This document shows positions 16,175-26,400 of a stretch of 64,000 bases of DNA, in pieces. Position numbers and translations under genes: made by a program. Every line of letters starts with the position of its first letter. Positions within the stretch are counted from its first letter, which is position 1. The notes under the pieces were generated by a model that was given only the letters and a program-made list of their open reading frames with translations, was not told where the DNA came from and ran no database searches. Source of the DNA: Bacteroidales bacterium (lineage in GTDB: Bacteria > Bacteroidota > Bacteroidia > Bacteroidales > UBA932); NCBI GenBank assembly GCA_017626555.1, contig JAGAIM010000129.1:25163-89162 (forward strand), given 5' to 3'.

Positions 16175-16182
16175 CAAAGGTA
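16175..16182 (-). promoter_or_regulatory. Candidate -7 promoter element for pepP
   Basis: TACCTTTG on the minus strand fits TAnnTTTG, 31 bp before the ATG. A TTG lies at 16201-16199 with a 16-nt spacer, shorter than the usual 19. Confidence 0.45.
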
Positions 16183-16217
16183 ATAATATATTTTTAATCA
16201 AGATGTGGATAATGAAT

Positions 16218-16250
16218 AAAAAATCCAACCTTTACATATCGAAGGTTGGA
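16218..16250 (-). terminator. Rho-independent terminator of the ribose/nucleoside operon
   Basis: On the minus strand TCCAACCTT (16250-16242) pairs with AAGGTTGGA (16232-16224), followed by six T. This is a textbook intrinsic terminator 31 bp past the stop codon of the BNR-repeat gene, the last gene of the operon. Confidence 0.85.
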
Positions 16251-16281
16251 ACTATTCATAATGTAAAGAAGGACATTCGTT

Positions 16282-17574
16282 TCAATTCATCCTTTCTGCT
16301 TTGCGGGCTGCTTTATTGGCCTTTGACCGATGTACTTTGCCAGGCTTGAAGATAAGGTTCTTAAGATAACCTTCATCACTTACAATCTTGCCTGAGAGAA
16401 CATCCTCTTCAGTGAACTTCACCATATAGATTTCTCCTCGTCTGGTCCTCTGCATATCGTATGAAACATAGATATAGCCGTCTGGAGCCTGAAAACCGGT
16501 CGGATATGAAATGTCGTATGTGTCATCCAGAAGGAGTCCACCTTTCCAGGTCTTTCCTTCGTCATCCGATATGAATGCCGTGAGGTTTGTTCTTGTAGAA
16601 GTACATTCGTCGAAATTACCGTGACGTACAAGAACGAGATTGCCACTTGCAAGTCTTCTGATAAAGTGTCTTGAAGAAATATGAGGCTGATAAAATTCCG
16701 GCTCCGACCAAGTGTGTCCCCTGTCAGAGGAGAAAGACTGCATAATGCCCGATTTATTTGTGCCGATTCCTACCCTTGCCGTCATCCACCATCTGCCGTC
16801 TGCAAGTTCAATGAACTGATGCTCGTCGAAAGTGGGCTCAGGAAAGACTATCATACCTCTGTCCTCCCATATCTTACCCTGATCTACCGAGACATAGGCG
16901 TGCGCCCCTCTGAAAGGATCAAGTTCAGACTTCGAAGAGCGGAACTGCTCGTCTGTCCACACCTGCTTCAATGTAGAATAAGCCATTGTCTTGCGAGACC
17001 AGATGCTGACCGGAAGAACCCACTCTCCGGTAGTCATCACTGTCGGCTTGTTCAGCGTACATCCCTCTCCAAGATAAACAGGCTCCGACCAAACCGGCTT
17101 GTCTGCATCGGGATTCTCACAGATCGAATACCAGTTGGTGGAACTTCCGTAATAATATGTAACGGACTGGTCATAAAACAGCCACAGGCGTCCCAAAGGG
17201 TCAGTCCATAACTGGCCTACAATTGTTCTTCTGGCAAAAGGAAGAGAATCATCGTGAGGGTCGATCACATATTTGCTGTCTGTCCAAGTCTTACCTCCGT
17301 CATCGCTCCAGTTCAAGACAAAATACGCAGCCTCATTGTCACCACCACCGACAAAGCAGTTCCAGATTCGTCCTCCGGGAGTCTGCTCTATTCCTATCGT
17401 CATACCGTAATCCAGATTGCGGGTTTTGTACTTTCTGTTGAACTCAGTCTGTATCTGAGGCGGCTCCATTGCCAGAGAGTCCATAATTGCGATATATTGT
17501 TCGAAAGACTGCGCCATAAGGCCGGATGCCGTCAGGATTATGACGGACATAAATGTCATAATACGATATATCAT
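16282..17574 (-). CDS. BNR-repeat, sialidase-fold exported protein
   Basis: A 430-residue protein with signal peptide (cleavage after LTASGLMAQ). Four Asp-box motifs (S-x-D-x-G-x-x-W) are visible: SDDGGKTW (two close versions), SVDQGKIW and SSDRGHTW, which mark the six-bladed propeller of exo-sialidases and related BNR_2 proteins. The family includes GH33 sialidases but also hydrolases and lyase-like enzymes for other sugars. I cannot confirm the sialidase arginine triad, and no Neu5Ac catabolic gene is in the window, so sialidase activity should not be assumed. It is the last gene of the ribose/nucleoside-type operon, 3 bp after the beta-propeller protein gene and before a strong terminator. 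The C-terminus is basic (KVHRSKANKAARKAERMN), which is odd for the family. Confidence 0.75.
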   Translation of the reverse strand: MIYRIMTFMSVIILTASGLMAQSFEQYIAIMDSLAMEPPQIQTEFNRKYKTRNLDYGMTIGIEQTPGGRIWNCFVGGGDNEAAYFVLNWSDDGGKTWTDSKYVIDPHDDSLPFARRTIVGQLWTDPLGRLWLFYDQSVTYYYGSSTNWYSICENPDADKPVWSEPVYLGEGCTLNKPTVMTTGEWVLPVSIWSRKTMAYSTLKQVWTDEQFRSSKSELDPFRGAHAYVSVDQGKIWEDRGMIVFPEPTFDEHQFIELADGRWWMTARVGIGTNKSGIMQSFSSDRGHTWSEPEFYQPHISSRHFIRRLASGNLVLVRHGNFDECTSTRTNLTAFISDDEGKTWKGGLLLDDTYDISYPTGFQAPDGYIYVSYDMQRTRRGEIYMVKFTEEDVLSGKIVSDEGYLKNLIFKPGKVHRSKANKAARKAERMN

Positions 17575-17577
17575 AAA

Positions 17578-18738
17578 TTATTTCTTGTTGAAATATACAT
17601 ACTCACGCTTCAGATCCGTTTTATAGATATTATAAGTCCACTCGGCGTGCTTTCCGTATTCTGGAGCCACGTCCGGAGCAGTCTTGCTGACCGTAAAATA
17701 TACTGTCGGCGTCTCCCAATTCTCGATATGTCCAAAACTATCTCTCTTCAGACCGGCATTGTGATTACGTGGGAAGCCTGTATCCTTGCCTTCTATTCTG
17801 TACATCACAGTCCATTTGCCCTCTCCCTGCATAAATCTTGAGAACGGCATCCAGAGGACTTCGACCTTGCTCGCGATAAATGACGGATATTCCGAATCGT
17901 GAGGATGTACCGGACGTACCATTATGATTCTGTCCTCTTCGAGGTTGAGCGCGAAATCTGCATTTGTTCCGTAATCCTGTGTCTTTTCATCTTTCTGCAG
18001 CCAGCCGTTTGACACCATAAAGTTGGCAGGACCGACAACCAGATTATCCATATCCGACATATCTAATTCACGCCACATCAGGCCAGTACCGCTCGCATCT
18101 CCCTTGGTATATGTAAGAAGCACCTTGCCCTTTTTGTCAAGTGAGACTGCAGATGGCTGTCCCACTCCCCAGGACTTGTTGGTCGCGCTCCAGAACTGGT
18201 CTCCTTCTTCGTTCCAAGTCTTCTTCACTACCTGATAAGGATATTTCACCCAAGAATCAGCAGCAAGGTCATTGCTGAACGCGACACCGATCTCGTTGTA
18301 GTAGTACTCCATCGGATTGCTGAGGAAGAACATTGCATACTTGTATGACACGCCGTCCATCTTGAAGTCGCCTTCAATCACGCTCGGGTCGCAATTGTGT
18401 CTGCTGTCCCAGTCAAGGCTCGGCTGAAGGACGCTTTTTTCTGCAGATCTGGTTCCGTCTGCTAATTCCTGAATATGATAGATATTGTCAACGAAGATAT
18501 TGCTCTTTGTTCCGCAGAAATAAACGTGTGTCGTTCCGTCTCCGTTATCCACTATCGAAGGACAATATGAATATCGGTTCTGACCCGTGAAGCCGAATAC
18601 ATACTTCGGCATACTTATACTATAGACAAGAACTGAATCACGTTCTGGCTTCTGCTCGTTTCCATCGTCTATCGGGTCTTTTGAGCAGGAAAGCAGCGCA
18701 GCAGTGAACAGAGTTGCAAGTAAATAGAATCTTTTCAT
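17578..18738 (-). CDS. Beta-propeller lipoprotein A (GH43/GH117-like fold), ribose-type locus
   Basis: A 386-residue lipoprotein (LLSCSKD, Cys18). No named family is recognised with confidence, but the layout is that of a five-bladed propeller glycosidase: NRYSYCPSIVDNGDG, HNCDPSVIEGDF, WGVGQPSAV, TNADFALN and GFPRNHNAG. The last motifs recur in the lipoprotein encoded at 19858-20901 (CHICDPDV, WGTGQSTT, GFPRNHNPG), so the two are homologues in one operon. Conserved acidic residues next to Cys-Asp-Pro could be catalytic, as in GH43/GH32/GH117-type enzymes. It lies between the BNR gene (3 bp) and the nucleoside hydrolase gene. A furanosidase or other exo-hydrolase releasing ribose-type sugars is a hypothesis from context only. 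Confidence 0.65.
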   Translation of the reverse strand: MKRFYLLATLFTAALLSCSKDPIDDGNEQKPERDSVLVYSISMPKYVFGFTGQNRYSYCPSIVDNGDGTTHVYFCGTKSNIFVDNIYHIQELADGTRSAEKSVLQPSLDWDSRHNCDPSVIEGDFKMDGVSYKYAMFFLSNPMEYYYNEIGVAFSNDLAADSWVKYPYQVVKKTWNEEGDQFWSATNKSWGVGQPSAVSLDKKGKVLLTYTKGDASGTGLMWRELDMSDMDNLVVGPANFMVSNGWLQKDEKTQDYGTNADFALNLEEDRIIMVRPVHPHDSEYPSFIASKVEVLWMPFSRFMQGEGKWTVMYRIEGKDTGFPRNHNAGLKRDSFGHIENWETPTVYFTVSKTAPDVAPEYGKHAEWTYNIYKTDLKREYVYFNKK

Positions 18739-18759
18739 ATCAATATCAAAACCGGCCTG

Positions 18760-18786
18760 CGATGTCAGATGATAAAAATGACATCG
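18760..18786. repeat. Small inverted repeat between nucleoside hydrolase and propeller A genes
   Basis: CGATGTCA (18760-18767) and TGACATCG (18779-18786) form a perfect 8-bp stem with an 11-nt loop in the 71-bp intercistronic gap. It could be an RNA processing or stability hairpin; there is no U run to make it a terminator. Confidence 0.5.
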
Positions 18787-18809
18787 AAAGCCAGTTTATG
18801 AAAATCAAA

Positions 18810-19847
18810 TTATTTATTATACTTTGCCGGTTTGGTCGGAAGAATACCCTGGAAATGCTTGTTGATTACATCAGCTTGAACTTTGTCAACCATCATATAG
18901 TAACGGTTGCCGTTCTCATCGGGTGTAAAGATTGTCCCACCGAGTTCAGTCACTTCCATCTTGAAAGGACCATTAATAGTGAAGAAAGAATCACCCTCTA
19001 CAGCATAGAGAAGAGATGTAAGATCCCAGGTAGGACGGTCGTAAGGCATAGGAAGATATGCTTTGTAAGCCTCAACCATAGGATGTCCGTTTTCTGCCCA
19101 TCCGAAATCGTTTTCGATACTTGCTCCGGGGTAGCAGATTGAAATACCCACCTCAAAAGGTGAAGTCACAATCTTTGTAGGCCACTCCTCGAATACTTTC
19201 TTAGCAGCAGGAGGATCCTTGAACACATTATATTCGTGGAAATTGGCATCTGTAGTATGACCAGCCATAGTGATTAGTTCCTTTACCTTCTTTGCTACGA
19301 GTTCTTTACCAGTGAGAGGCGAGTACTCGTCAGCGGGCGAATCCATCAGACGCGCAAGGTTGGTTGAAAAGCCTACAGACACGATAGTTACAGAATTATC
19401 CGGCATCTCTGACAGGATCTTTCTGTAAAGTATATGGGCATCCGGAAACTTGTCATAGTCTCCGTGTGAACGTGCGAACTTCGGAGTGCCATCCTCGTTC
19501 TTGAGATCCACGACAGCCTTTGCATAGTTCACGGCATCAGTCTCGCAATCCGCTCCGTTTCTGATGATTCCTATAGGAATGTCAGGATAGCCATACCAAG
19601 TATTCATTATGTCCATAAACTCTGCAGGAGCAAGCCCGTCCTTGTTGATTGTAATTGCCAGGACGTTGATCTTATCCTGATCAATATATTTATACAGCAT
19701 ATCCAGAGCCATAGCATCATCAACGTCATTCCCGATATCTGTTTCGAAAATGATGTTGAGTTTGTCGGACTGCGCTGTTTTCTCATTCTCGCAACCGGCC
19801 AGTGCCAATACACCGGCAAATATGAGAGCAATCATTATCTTTTTCAT
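18810..19847 (-). CDS. Exported nucleoside hydrolase (IunH family) lipoprotein
   Basis: A 345-residue protein with a lipoprotein signal (LALAGC, Cys19), so it acts outside the cytoplasm. ETDIGNDVDDAMAL (about 36-49) is the Asp-rich calcium site that defines inosine-uridine-preferring nucleoside hydrolases, which split nucleosides to base and ribose. The middle contains TIVSVGFSTNLARLMDSP and VKELITMAGHTTD..EYNVFKDPPAAKKVFEEWPTKIVTSPFEVG, the usual sequence around the substrate pocket. Placing an exported nucleoside hydrolase with ribokinase, a permease and SusC/SusD resembles the known ribose/nucleoside-scavenging locus of Bacteroides. The product ribose would be imported and phosphorylated by the RbsK encoded upstream. 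A related riboside rather than a nucleoside could also be its substrate. Confidence 0.88.
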   Translation of the reverse strand: MKKIMIALIFAGVLALAGCENEKTAQSDKLNIIFETDIGNDVDDAMALDMLYKYIDQDKINVLAITINKDGLAPAEFMDIMNTWYGYPDIPIGIIRNGADCETDAVNYAKAVVDLKNEDGTPKFARSHGDYDKFPDAHILYRKILSEMPDNSVTIVSVGFSTNLARLMDSPADEYSPLTGKELVAKKVKELITMAGHTTDANFHEYNVFKDPPAAKKVFEEWPTKIVTSPFEVGISICYPGASIENDFGWAENGHPMVEAYKAYLPMPYDRPTWDLTSLLYAVEGDSFFTINGPFKMEVTELGGTIFTPDENGNRYYMMVDKVQADVINKHFQGILPTKPAKYNK

Positions 19848-19857
19848 AATTCTCTAA

Positions 19858-20901
19858 TTATTTATTCAAAGATGAAATGTCATAAGTTGCTGACCAGAGG
19901 TCGTATGACCAAAGCCAGTCACTTCCTGTCACTGCTGGAGTGAAATATACGACAAGTTCGTTCTCATCCACAAGATATCCCTTCGTATCGGTAAGGAACC
20001 CAGGATTATGGTTGCGCGGGAAGCCGGAATGCTCAGGAGTGATGGTGTGGATTTCCTTCCAAGGATCTTCTTTAGGAGTAATCCAGTCTTCATCAAGAGA
20101 AACGTATGCCACACGACAAAGATCTCCTACCCAAGTAGGGATCTTCGACCTGTCATAACCCTCGCTACGCATCTCGGATACCATAAACAGTTTGTCCTTT
20201 GACATTGCCGGATATGAGTTTGCAGTAAGGTATGGGACGGCTCTCTCCTCACCGAGACGGATGTTGTCAAGGTCATTGAGGACAATCTCTCTCATACAAT
20301 AAGGACCATTCTCGGTTGTAGAGTGGTAGAATAGCAGAATGGTACTGTCATTCTTTACGATGGTAGTACTCTGACCTGTACCCCATTTGTCACGGCCTTC
20401 GTATGGCACGATTGGATTTCCGTCGAACTTGATCCAAGGCCCTTCGATGTTTTCGGCAACAGCAAGGCCGATCTGGTTGTGATTGCAGTCCCACTGATCG
20501 ACACCGAGATAAGTCATAATCCAAGTATAGGTCTTACCCTTCCACTTGGTCTTGAATTCCCGCACATCAGGATCACAGATGTGACAGTCGTCCCAACCGT
20601 CTGCAGAAGGCGCAATTACCTCTGTGCCTGGCTGCCATACATAACCGTTCCTGGTGGGTATTCCTTTATATAGATATACATAGTCAACGATTTCAAACGG
20701 ATCTCTGTTTTCACAGATATATCCATATCTGATACCATACTCATCCTGAATGAAACTCGGAGCATAATTGTAATGTCCGGCACCTCCGCTGAGTTCATAT
20801 CTGACCTCCTTCGGAGTAATTTGATGGGGCTTTTCGCCCCCGCTCGTACACGATACAAGCAGAACGAGAGCGAAAAGTCCGAAAAGTGACAGATTTCTCA
20901 T
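19858..20901 (-). CDS. Beta-propeller lipoprotein B (homologue of lipoprotein A), ribose-type locus
   Basis: The start is set at the ATG at 20901 (MRNLSLFGLF), 347 residues; a TTG at 20916 is in frame but poor. A lipoprotein signal ends LVLLVSC. Shared with the protein encoded at 17578-18738 are YAPSFIQDEYG (compare YCPSIVDNGDG), CHICDPDV, WGTGQSTT and GFPRNHNPG, so both have the same propeller fold and probably the same kind of active site. KWKGKTYTWIMTYLGVDQWDCNHNQIGLAVAENIEGPW resembles blades of GH43-like enzymes, where each blade ends by reporting a sugar-binding aspartate. It is 10 bp upstream of the nucleoside hydrolase gene and 15 bp after the BACON-FISUMP lipoprotein gene. Function is unknown; a glycosidase freeing a pentose is inferred. 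Confidence 0.65.
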   Translation of the reverse strand: MRNLSLFGLFALVLLVSCTSGGEKPHQITPKEVRYELSGGAGHYNYAPSFIQDEYGIRYGYICENRDPFEIVDYVYLYKGIPTRNGYVWQPGTEVIAPSADGWDDCHICDPDVREFKTKWKGKTYTWIMTYLGVDQWDCNHNQIGLAVAENIEGPWIKFDGNPIVPYEGRDKWGTGQSTTIVKNDSTILLFYHSTTENGPYCMREIVLNDLDNIRLGEERAVPYLTANSYPAMSKDKLFMVSEMRSEGYDRSKIPTWVGDLCRVAYVSLDEDWITPKEDPWKEIHTITPEHSGFPRNHNPGFLTDTKGYLVDENELVVYFTPAVTGSDWLWSYDLWSATYDISSLNK

Positions 20902-20916
20902 ACCTGATATTAACAA

Positions 20917-21900
20917 CTAATCCTCAATCTTAAGATCCATTACGCAACGAACAGAAGATGCTCTTCCCTTTTGGCCGTCGCCCCAACCCCACTGTTCAGT
21001 GTAACCACCGTCTGAAAGATAAAGACCACCGTGAGTAGCGCTCAATGAATTTCCGTGCCTTACACAAGCAAGCCAGGTTCTATCGTAGTTACCAGCCTCG
21101 TTGATCCATCCGCTGTTAGGAATAAAGAGCCCGCCTAGAGCCTTGAGATTATCCTTGTTTGCTGCCTTTGCATCTGCCTCAGAAAGGCCAAGAATCATAC
21201 CCCATACTTGGAATCCGGTCTGCGCTGGCTGAGCCTTATATTGGCCTTTCTCCCACACAGCGATAAACTCATCAGATGTAGGCACACGCCATCCCTCAGG
21301 GCAAGGATCATTCTCTGGAGCCCAAGTCTTTATGTCATCAAACACAGTGTCATCGGTTGCCCAGCCAGGAACAGGTTGCTCTCCCTTGCTTGGCCAAGGC
21401 TTGTCACTGTTGAACTGGTAGTACATACCGACTTCATCAGGAGAAGAACAGAACTCACCGGGATTGTTAAGGTTTACAGTTGACCATACCATACCGTTGA
21501 TAAGGACTTCGTTCTCACCAAGGGTAAGAGTCTTCTGGATAACCTTCGAGCGAAGAGTCTTTATTCCATTGGAAACTTCGATGACGATCTGGCGGTTCTT
21601 TACGAAAGATGTTGATTGGGTGACTGTGAGTGTGATGTCAGTAGCACCGGAACCTGATGTCTGGCTCAATGCACACCATCCCTCTGCAGATGTGTTTGAA
21701 TCTGCAAGTTTGATTGTCCAGTCCTCGTGGCCGGTAATGTTCAAGGTGTACTCACCACCTTCTGCAGCAACCGGAACAGCAAGTGGGAATACCGCAAACT
21801 CATCAGGATTGCTCTGTATCTTATAGTCTTCCTTCTGGCAAGACCCCAATGCCAGCAGGGCAAGGCCTGCTGCCATCAGCATTTTGATTCCTTTATGCAT
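20917..21900 (-). CDS. BACON plus FISUMP domain lipoprotein (probable surface glycan-binding protein)
   Basis: The ATG at 21900 (MHKGIKMLMAAG, 327 residues) lies just before the SusD stop codon has fully cleared; an ATG at 21915 inside susD is a possible alternative. A lipoprotein signal ends LALLALGSC. Residues about 40-135 form a BACON-type beta-sandwich (VAAEGGEYTLNITGHEDWTIK, then SGSGATDITLTVTQSTS). Residues about 145-325 form a FISUMP domain with its signatures GMVWSTVNL, DPCPEGWRVPTSDEFIAVW and a closing SSVRCVMD. FISUMP and BACON occur in Bacteroidetes surface proteins, and BACON is thought to bind or orient glycans. Its place directly after susD suggests a surface glycan-binding partner of the ribose-type SusC/SusD. 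Confidence 0.85.
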   Translation of the reverse strand: MHKGIKMLMAAGLALLALGSCQKEDYKIQSNPDEFAVFPLAVPVAAEGGEYTLNITGHEDWTIKLADSNTSAEGWCALSQTSGSGATDITLTVTQSTSFVKNRQIVIEVSNGIKTLRSKVIQKTLTLGENEVLINGMVWSTVNLNNPGEFCSSPDEVGMYYQFNSDKPWPSKGEQPVPGWATDDTVFDDIKTWAPENDPCPEGWRVPTSDEFIAVWEKGQYKAQPAQTGFQVWGMILGLSEADAKAANKDNLKALGGLFIPNSGWINEAGNYDRTWLACVRHGNSLSATHGGLYLSDGGYTEQWGWGDGQKGRASSVRCVMDLKIED

Positions 21901-21901
21901 A

Positions 21902-23455
21902 TTAATAATTTTCATTTTGTTTGAGATTAGGGTTGTTGTCACACTCTCTCTGAGGGAGTGGCATACGCTCGTGCTTTCCGATAACGAAGTTATCAAAGTC
22001 CGGATCTCTGGCAGTGATCTTTGCAAGTTCATCAGTTGTAAAGCCCCAACGCTTGAGATCGATCCATCTTACGCACTCGAGTGAAAGTTCGAGGCCGCGC
22101 TCAATCTTGATCTGCTCGCGGAAAGCATCCTTGCTTGCAGTTGCGCCTTTGTAATATGTACTGTTCTGGATGTCAGCGAGACCGGCACGGTTGCGAACTT
22201 TATTAAGAGCTGAGATAGCCTTGTCTGTAGGACCGTTAAGTTCATTCTCAGCCTCAGCATAGAGAAGAAGCATATCAGCAAGACGGAGCACGCGGAAGTT
22301 GTTGTCATTCCAGTAATAAAGAGGCCTTACATCTGTGCTGTACTTCTTGATCCATACGCGGCTGCCCCATTCGCTCTTCCATCCGCTTCCGTAGATATCG
22401 TGTGTCCTGTTAGGGAAATCGCTCTCTACTGAATCATACCAGAGGGTATAGTAAAGACGTGGGTCGTACTCACCTGTAACGGTAGTCTCTCTCTTATAGT
22501 AGTCAACGAGCCAACGTCTTGCCTCAACGTTATTCCAGCCGATGTCCTTTGGAGACTGAACTTCCTCAATCTGAGTACCGAGTTGTGCATTAGGATCCAG
22601 ATAATTGTCAGTCTGATCGAAACCGACATAGTGAGTAAGCGAGAAGTGGATCTCATAAATCGACTCCTTATTATTTTCGTTCTTATTGCTGAAGTTTGCG
22701 CCATAATCAGGCATAAGGTCATATATTGATGCTCCGTTACCTTCTATGAGCCACTCAAGGCAGGTCTTTGCCTCAGCATATTTATGCCACTGCATATAAA
22801 CCTTTGCAAGGAGGGCATAAGCCGCGCCTTTGGTCGGACGTGCGGTGTTCTCAGCATCGCGAGTCTCGGGGAGGGCTTCAATAGCAGTGCGGAGATCCGT
22901 TTCGAGTTGAGCGAATACTGCTTCAGGGCTTGAATTTGCAGGCTGGTCTGCTGCAGATGAAACATCAAGAATAAGAGGCATATTGTCCCAGAGTGCGGTC
23001 ATATAGAAATAGTAGAAAGATCTGAGCCAGAGAGTCTGAGCCCTGAGGTCTTCTTTATGAGTTGCATCTGCGAACTCAACCTTGTCAATATGAGCGAGAA
23101 CCTGATTTGCGCGATAGATAGTGGTGAAGTGCTCTCTCCACATTTTGCCGTTCACCTCGTCAAAGTTGTAATTCGTGTACTTGAATTTAGTCCACTCGTT
23201 AAGTTCTGTCCAACCTGCGTATGATACGCCGTCGTCTGCCATACCCTGCATCTGTGGATAAATGTTACGGGTCCACGTTCCCTGTCTGTAGAACATACTA
23301 TAGACAGCGATCAGGCCGGCCTCTATGTCATCTTCTGTCTGCCAGAACACACCGGTAGAAAGGGTGTTCTCGTTCTGGATATCAAGATGATCTTCGCTGC
23401 AGGCACTGAAGATGGCCAATGCCACGCATAAGACTCCTATGATAATTTTTTTCAT
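21902..23455 (-). CDS. SusD/RagB family lipoprotein, ribose-type locus
   Basis: A 517-residue lipoprotein (AIFSACSED, Cys19). The sequence is classical RagB/SusD: DHLDIQNENTLSTGVFWQTEDDIEAGL at the start, TPR-like helices (AEFADATHKEDLRAQTLWLRSFYYFYMTALW, ALLAKVYMQWHKYAEAKTCLEW), then FRVLRLADMLLLYAEAENEL and a C-terminal IKIERGLELSLECVRWIDLKRWG. It binds the target ligand at the cell surface and forms the lid of the SusC channel encoded 12 bp upstream. The ligand is unknown; a ribose-containing compound is inferred from rbsK, the permease and the nucleoside hydrolase. Confidence 0.95.
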   Translation of the reverse strand: MKKIIIGVLCVALAIFSACSEDHLDIQNENTLSTGVFWQTEDDIEAGLIAVYSMFYRQGTWTRNIYPQMQGMADDGVSYAGWTELNEWTKFKYTNYNFDEVNGKMWREHFTTIYRANQVLAHIDKVEFADATHKEDLRAQTLWLRSFYYFYMTALWDNMPLILDVSSAADQPANSSPEAVFAQLETDLRTAIEALPETRDAENTARPTKGAAYALLAKVYMQWHKYAEAKTCLEWLIEGNGASIYDLMPDYGANFSNKNENNKESIYEIHFSLTHYVGFDQTDNYLDPNAQLGTQIEEVQSPKDIGWNNVEARRWLVDYYKRETTVTGEYDPRLYYTLWYDSVESDFPNRTHDIYGSGWKSEWGSRVWIKKYSTDVRPLYYWNDNNFRVLRLADMLLLYAEAENELNGPTDKAISALNKVRNRAGLADIQNSTYYKGATASKDAFREQIKIERGLELSLECVRWIDLKRWGFTTDELAKITARDPDFDNFVIGKHERMPLPQRECDNNPNLKQNENY

Positions 23456-23467
23456 CTGAATTGTCTG

Positions 23468-26400
23468 TTAGAAAGTAAATGTAAGTCCGAATGATACTGA
23501 TCTCGGGTTAGGGAATGAACATCCGTCATATCCGAGAGTGTAGATGCCACCATCAGCAAACTCTGGATCAAGTCCTGAGTACTTGGTGAATGTAACAAGA
23601 TTCTTTCCTATAACTGAAACCTTAATCTGCTCGAAACCGATCTTGCTGATAAGGCTTGACGGAAGTGAGTAACTGAGCGAGATGTCGCTGAAACGGAAGA
23701 ATGAGCCGTCCTCAAGCCATCTGTCCTGATCATTACGGCTGTTACGAGTGTCACCGTAAATGATTCTCGGATGTGTTGTTGATGGGTTCTCCTGAGTCCA
23801 AGGCTTCAGGCCGTTGAAGTTGTTCTGGTTGGTGTTGAAGTCACCTGCAGTAGCACGTGCACCATTGAAAACTGTCTGACCGAAACGACCATAACCGCTG
23901 AGGTTGAGAGCGAAACCCTTGTATGCGAGGTTTACTCCAAGACCCATCTCAAGCCAAGGCCAAGGGCTGCCGACTATATGGCGGTCTGTAGATGCAATCT
24001 GTCCGTCATCGTCATAGTCAACATATCTGATGTCGCCAGGAAGCGCATTAGGCTGAATTATTTTTCCTTCAGAGTTCTGATGAGCAACAACCTCTTCCTT
24101 CGACTGGAATATACCGTCCATCTCATAGAGGTACCACATTCCGAGAGGCTTGCCTATTTCTGAAATTGAAGTTCCGGTGTAATATACTGTCTGACCGTAA
24201 CCGAGGCTGAGAACTTTGTTTCTCACGTGAGATAAGTTGAGGTTTACAGCATAGGAGAAGTCGCCCTTGCGGTCGTTCCATCCGAGTTCGAGTTCGACAC
24301 CTGTATTCTGGAGGCTGCCGGCGTTGGTTGCAGGAGCACCACCTTCATTACCGGTTGTCCAGAGAATAGGAAGATAAACGAGGAGATCCTCACTCTTTGA
24401 AAGGAACCACTCGGCTGCAACTGTGAAACGGCTTCTGAAAGCAGTCATATCGATACCGACGTTAGCAGTAGTCTTTGACTCCCATACCAGATCGTTATTA
24501 GTAAGGTTGGACTGAGTCATACCTACATATACTTTGTCGCTTGCTCCGAGAACGGCACGAGGAGCCGTATTGATTGTTGACTGATAATCCCATACTCCGA
24601 TGTTTGTGTTACCGAGCACGCCATAGTTGGCTCTGATCTTGAGGTCGTTGATGGCAGGTACATCGAAAAAGTCTTCAGAACTGATACGCCAACCAACTGA
24701 ACCTGAGTAGAAGTTACCCCACTTGTTGCCCTGAGGAAGTTTTGAGGTACCGTCGCGACGTGCTGTTATCTGTACGAGATACTTGTCTGCGTATGCATAG
24801 TTGATACGTCCGAGGTAAGAGATGAGCGCAGACTCTGTATAACCGCCTGTCGCAGAGGTAGTACCGGTTGCGGCGTTGATTGAAGTGATGTACTTGTCAC
24901 CTACTGTAAGAGGATCGAGTTTGGTAGCCGACCTTGTCTCTTCGTGGAAACGGTTGTATGACATACCCACCATTGCATCAACATCGTGCTTTCCGAAAGT
25001 CTTATCGAAAGTGTAGGTGTGCTCGATGAGGATATCGTGGTGCTTGGCCATAGATGAACTTACTGAAGCAGCGTCATCACCCTGACCCATAGTCCAGTTA
25101 CCCTTCTTGCGGAGTTTGTTGGTAATTCCGTAATAACTCTTGTAAGCGAGGTTCAACTTAGCCTTGAACACGTCCTTGAAAAGGTTGATCTGTCCGAAGA
25201 TGTTACCATACATATACTCTTCATCATTTACAGACTCATTGATGTTCTCCTGAGCCACCGGATTGAGGGCGTATGTGTTGGCTCTGTCTGAACTACCATA
25301 ACCGTAACCTCCCGGATTGTTAGCATCATAAACAGGGATTGTAGGAGGCATCGTGATAAAGTTCGACCAAGAGGAACTGCCCATATTGTCGCGGCTTGAT
25401 CTTGTATAGAAGAAGTTCTCGCCGAACTCGAAGATACCCTTGCGACCTGAAGTATTCACGCGGAAACCATACTTATCATAACCAGTTCCGTAGAGAGCAC
25501 CGTCATCAACCATTCTGTTGAGTGAAGTATAGTATCTGATGTCATCTGAACCGCCTGAGAGCGAAACGTTGTAATTCTGCAGGACACCCATCGATAGCAT
25601 CTCATCCTGCCAGTCGGTATTTGCCTCGAAGTGGTTCTGATAACCTGTAACGCCCTCGACACCCTGAAGCATAGCCTCAGCATAAGCCCTGTCGTCGTAG
25701 AGTTTGTAAGTTTCGGCATCCATAAGGTCGTAACGAGGAAGCCAGTTGAGTTCTACATTAGAATCGAACTTAACCTTGAGGCCACCCTTCGTACCCTTCT
25801 TGGTAGTGATGATGACGACACCGTTGGCAGCACGTGAACCATAAATCGCTGCAGAAGATGCGTCCTTGAGTACTTGGATAGACTCGATATCCTCCACGTT
25901 GAGACCAACCTCGCTACCACCGTAGTTACCATCGACGATGAAGAGGGGAGAGTTGTTAGTGAGGGATCCGAGACCACGGATAACAATTGATGCATTTGAA
26001 CCTGGCTGGCCGCTTGAGGTAATCTTCATACCAGAAGTAAGGCCGCGCATAGATTCTATCACATTACCGGTTGTGCGGTCGTCAAGAGCCTGTTCTCTCA
26101 CTGTTGATACAGAACCTAGGATGTCCTTCTTCTTTACAGTACCATAACCGATTACCACTGACTCATCGAGAAGTTTGGTATCTGGCTTCATCGATACATT
26201 GATATCAGTACGTCCTTCAGGATTTACGGTTTCATCAAGATAACCGATGAAACTGAATGTAAGGGTTGCCCCTCCTTGAACAGAGATGGAATAATTACCG
26301 TCGAGATCTGTTGCAGTACCCGTCTTCTTGCCGTTGACATCTGTACTGACAGATACTCCCACCAGAGGACTTCCGTTTTCATCCGTCACGGAACCCCTTA

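Noticed and set aside
16282-17574. Calling the BNR protein a true sialidase
   Set aside because: Asp boxes only show the fold; the arginine triad is not confirmed and no sialic-acid catabolic genes are present.
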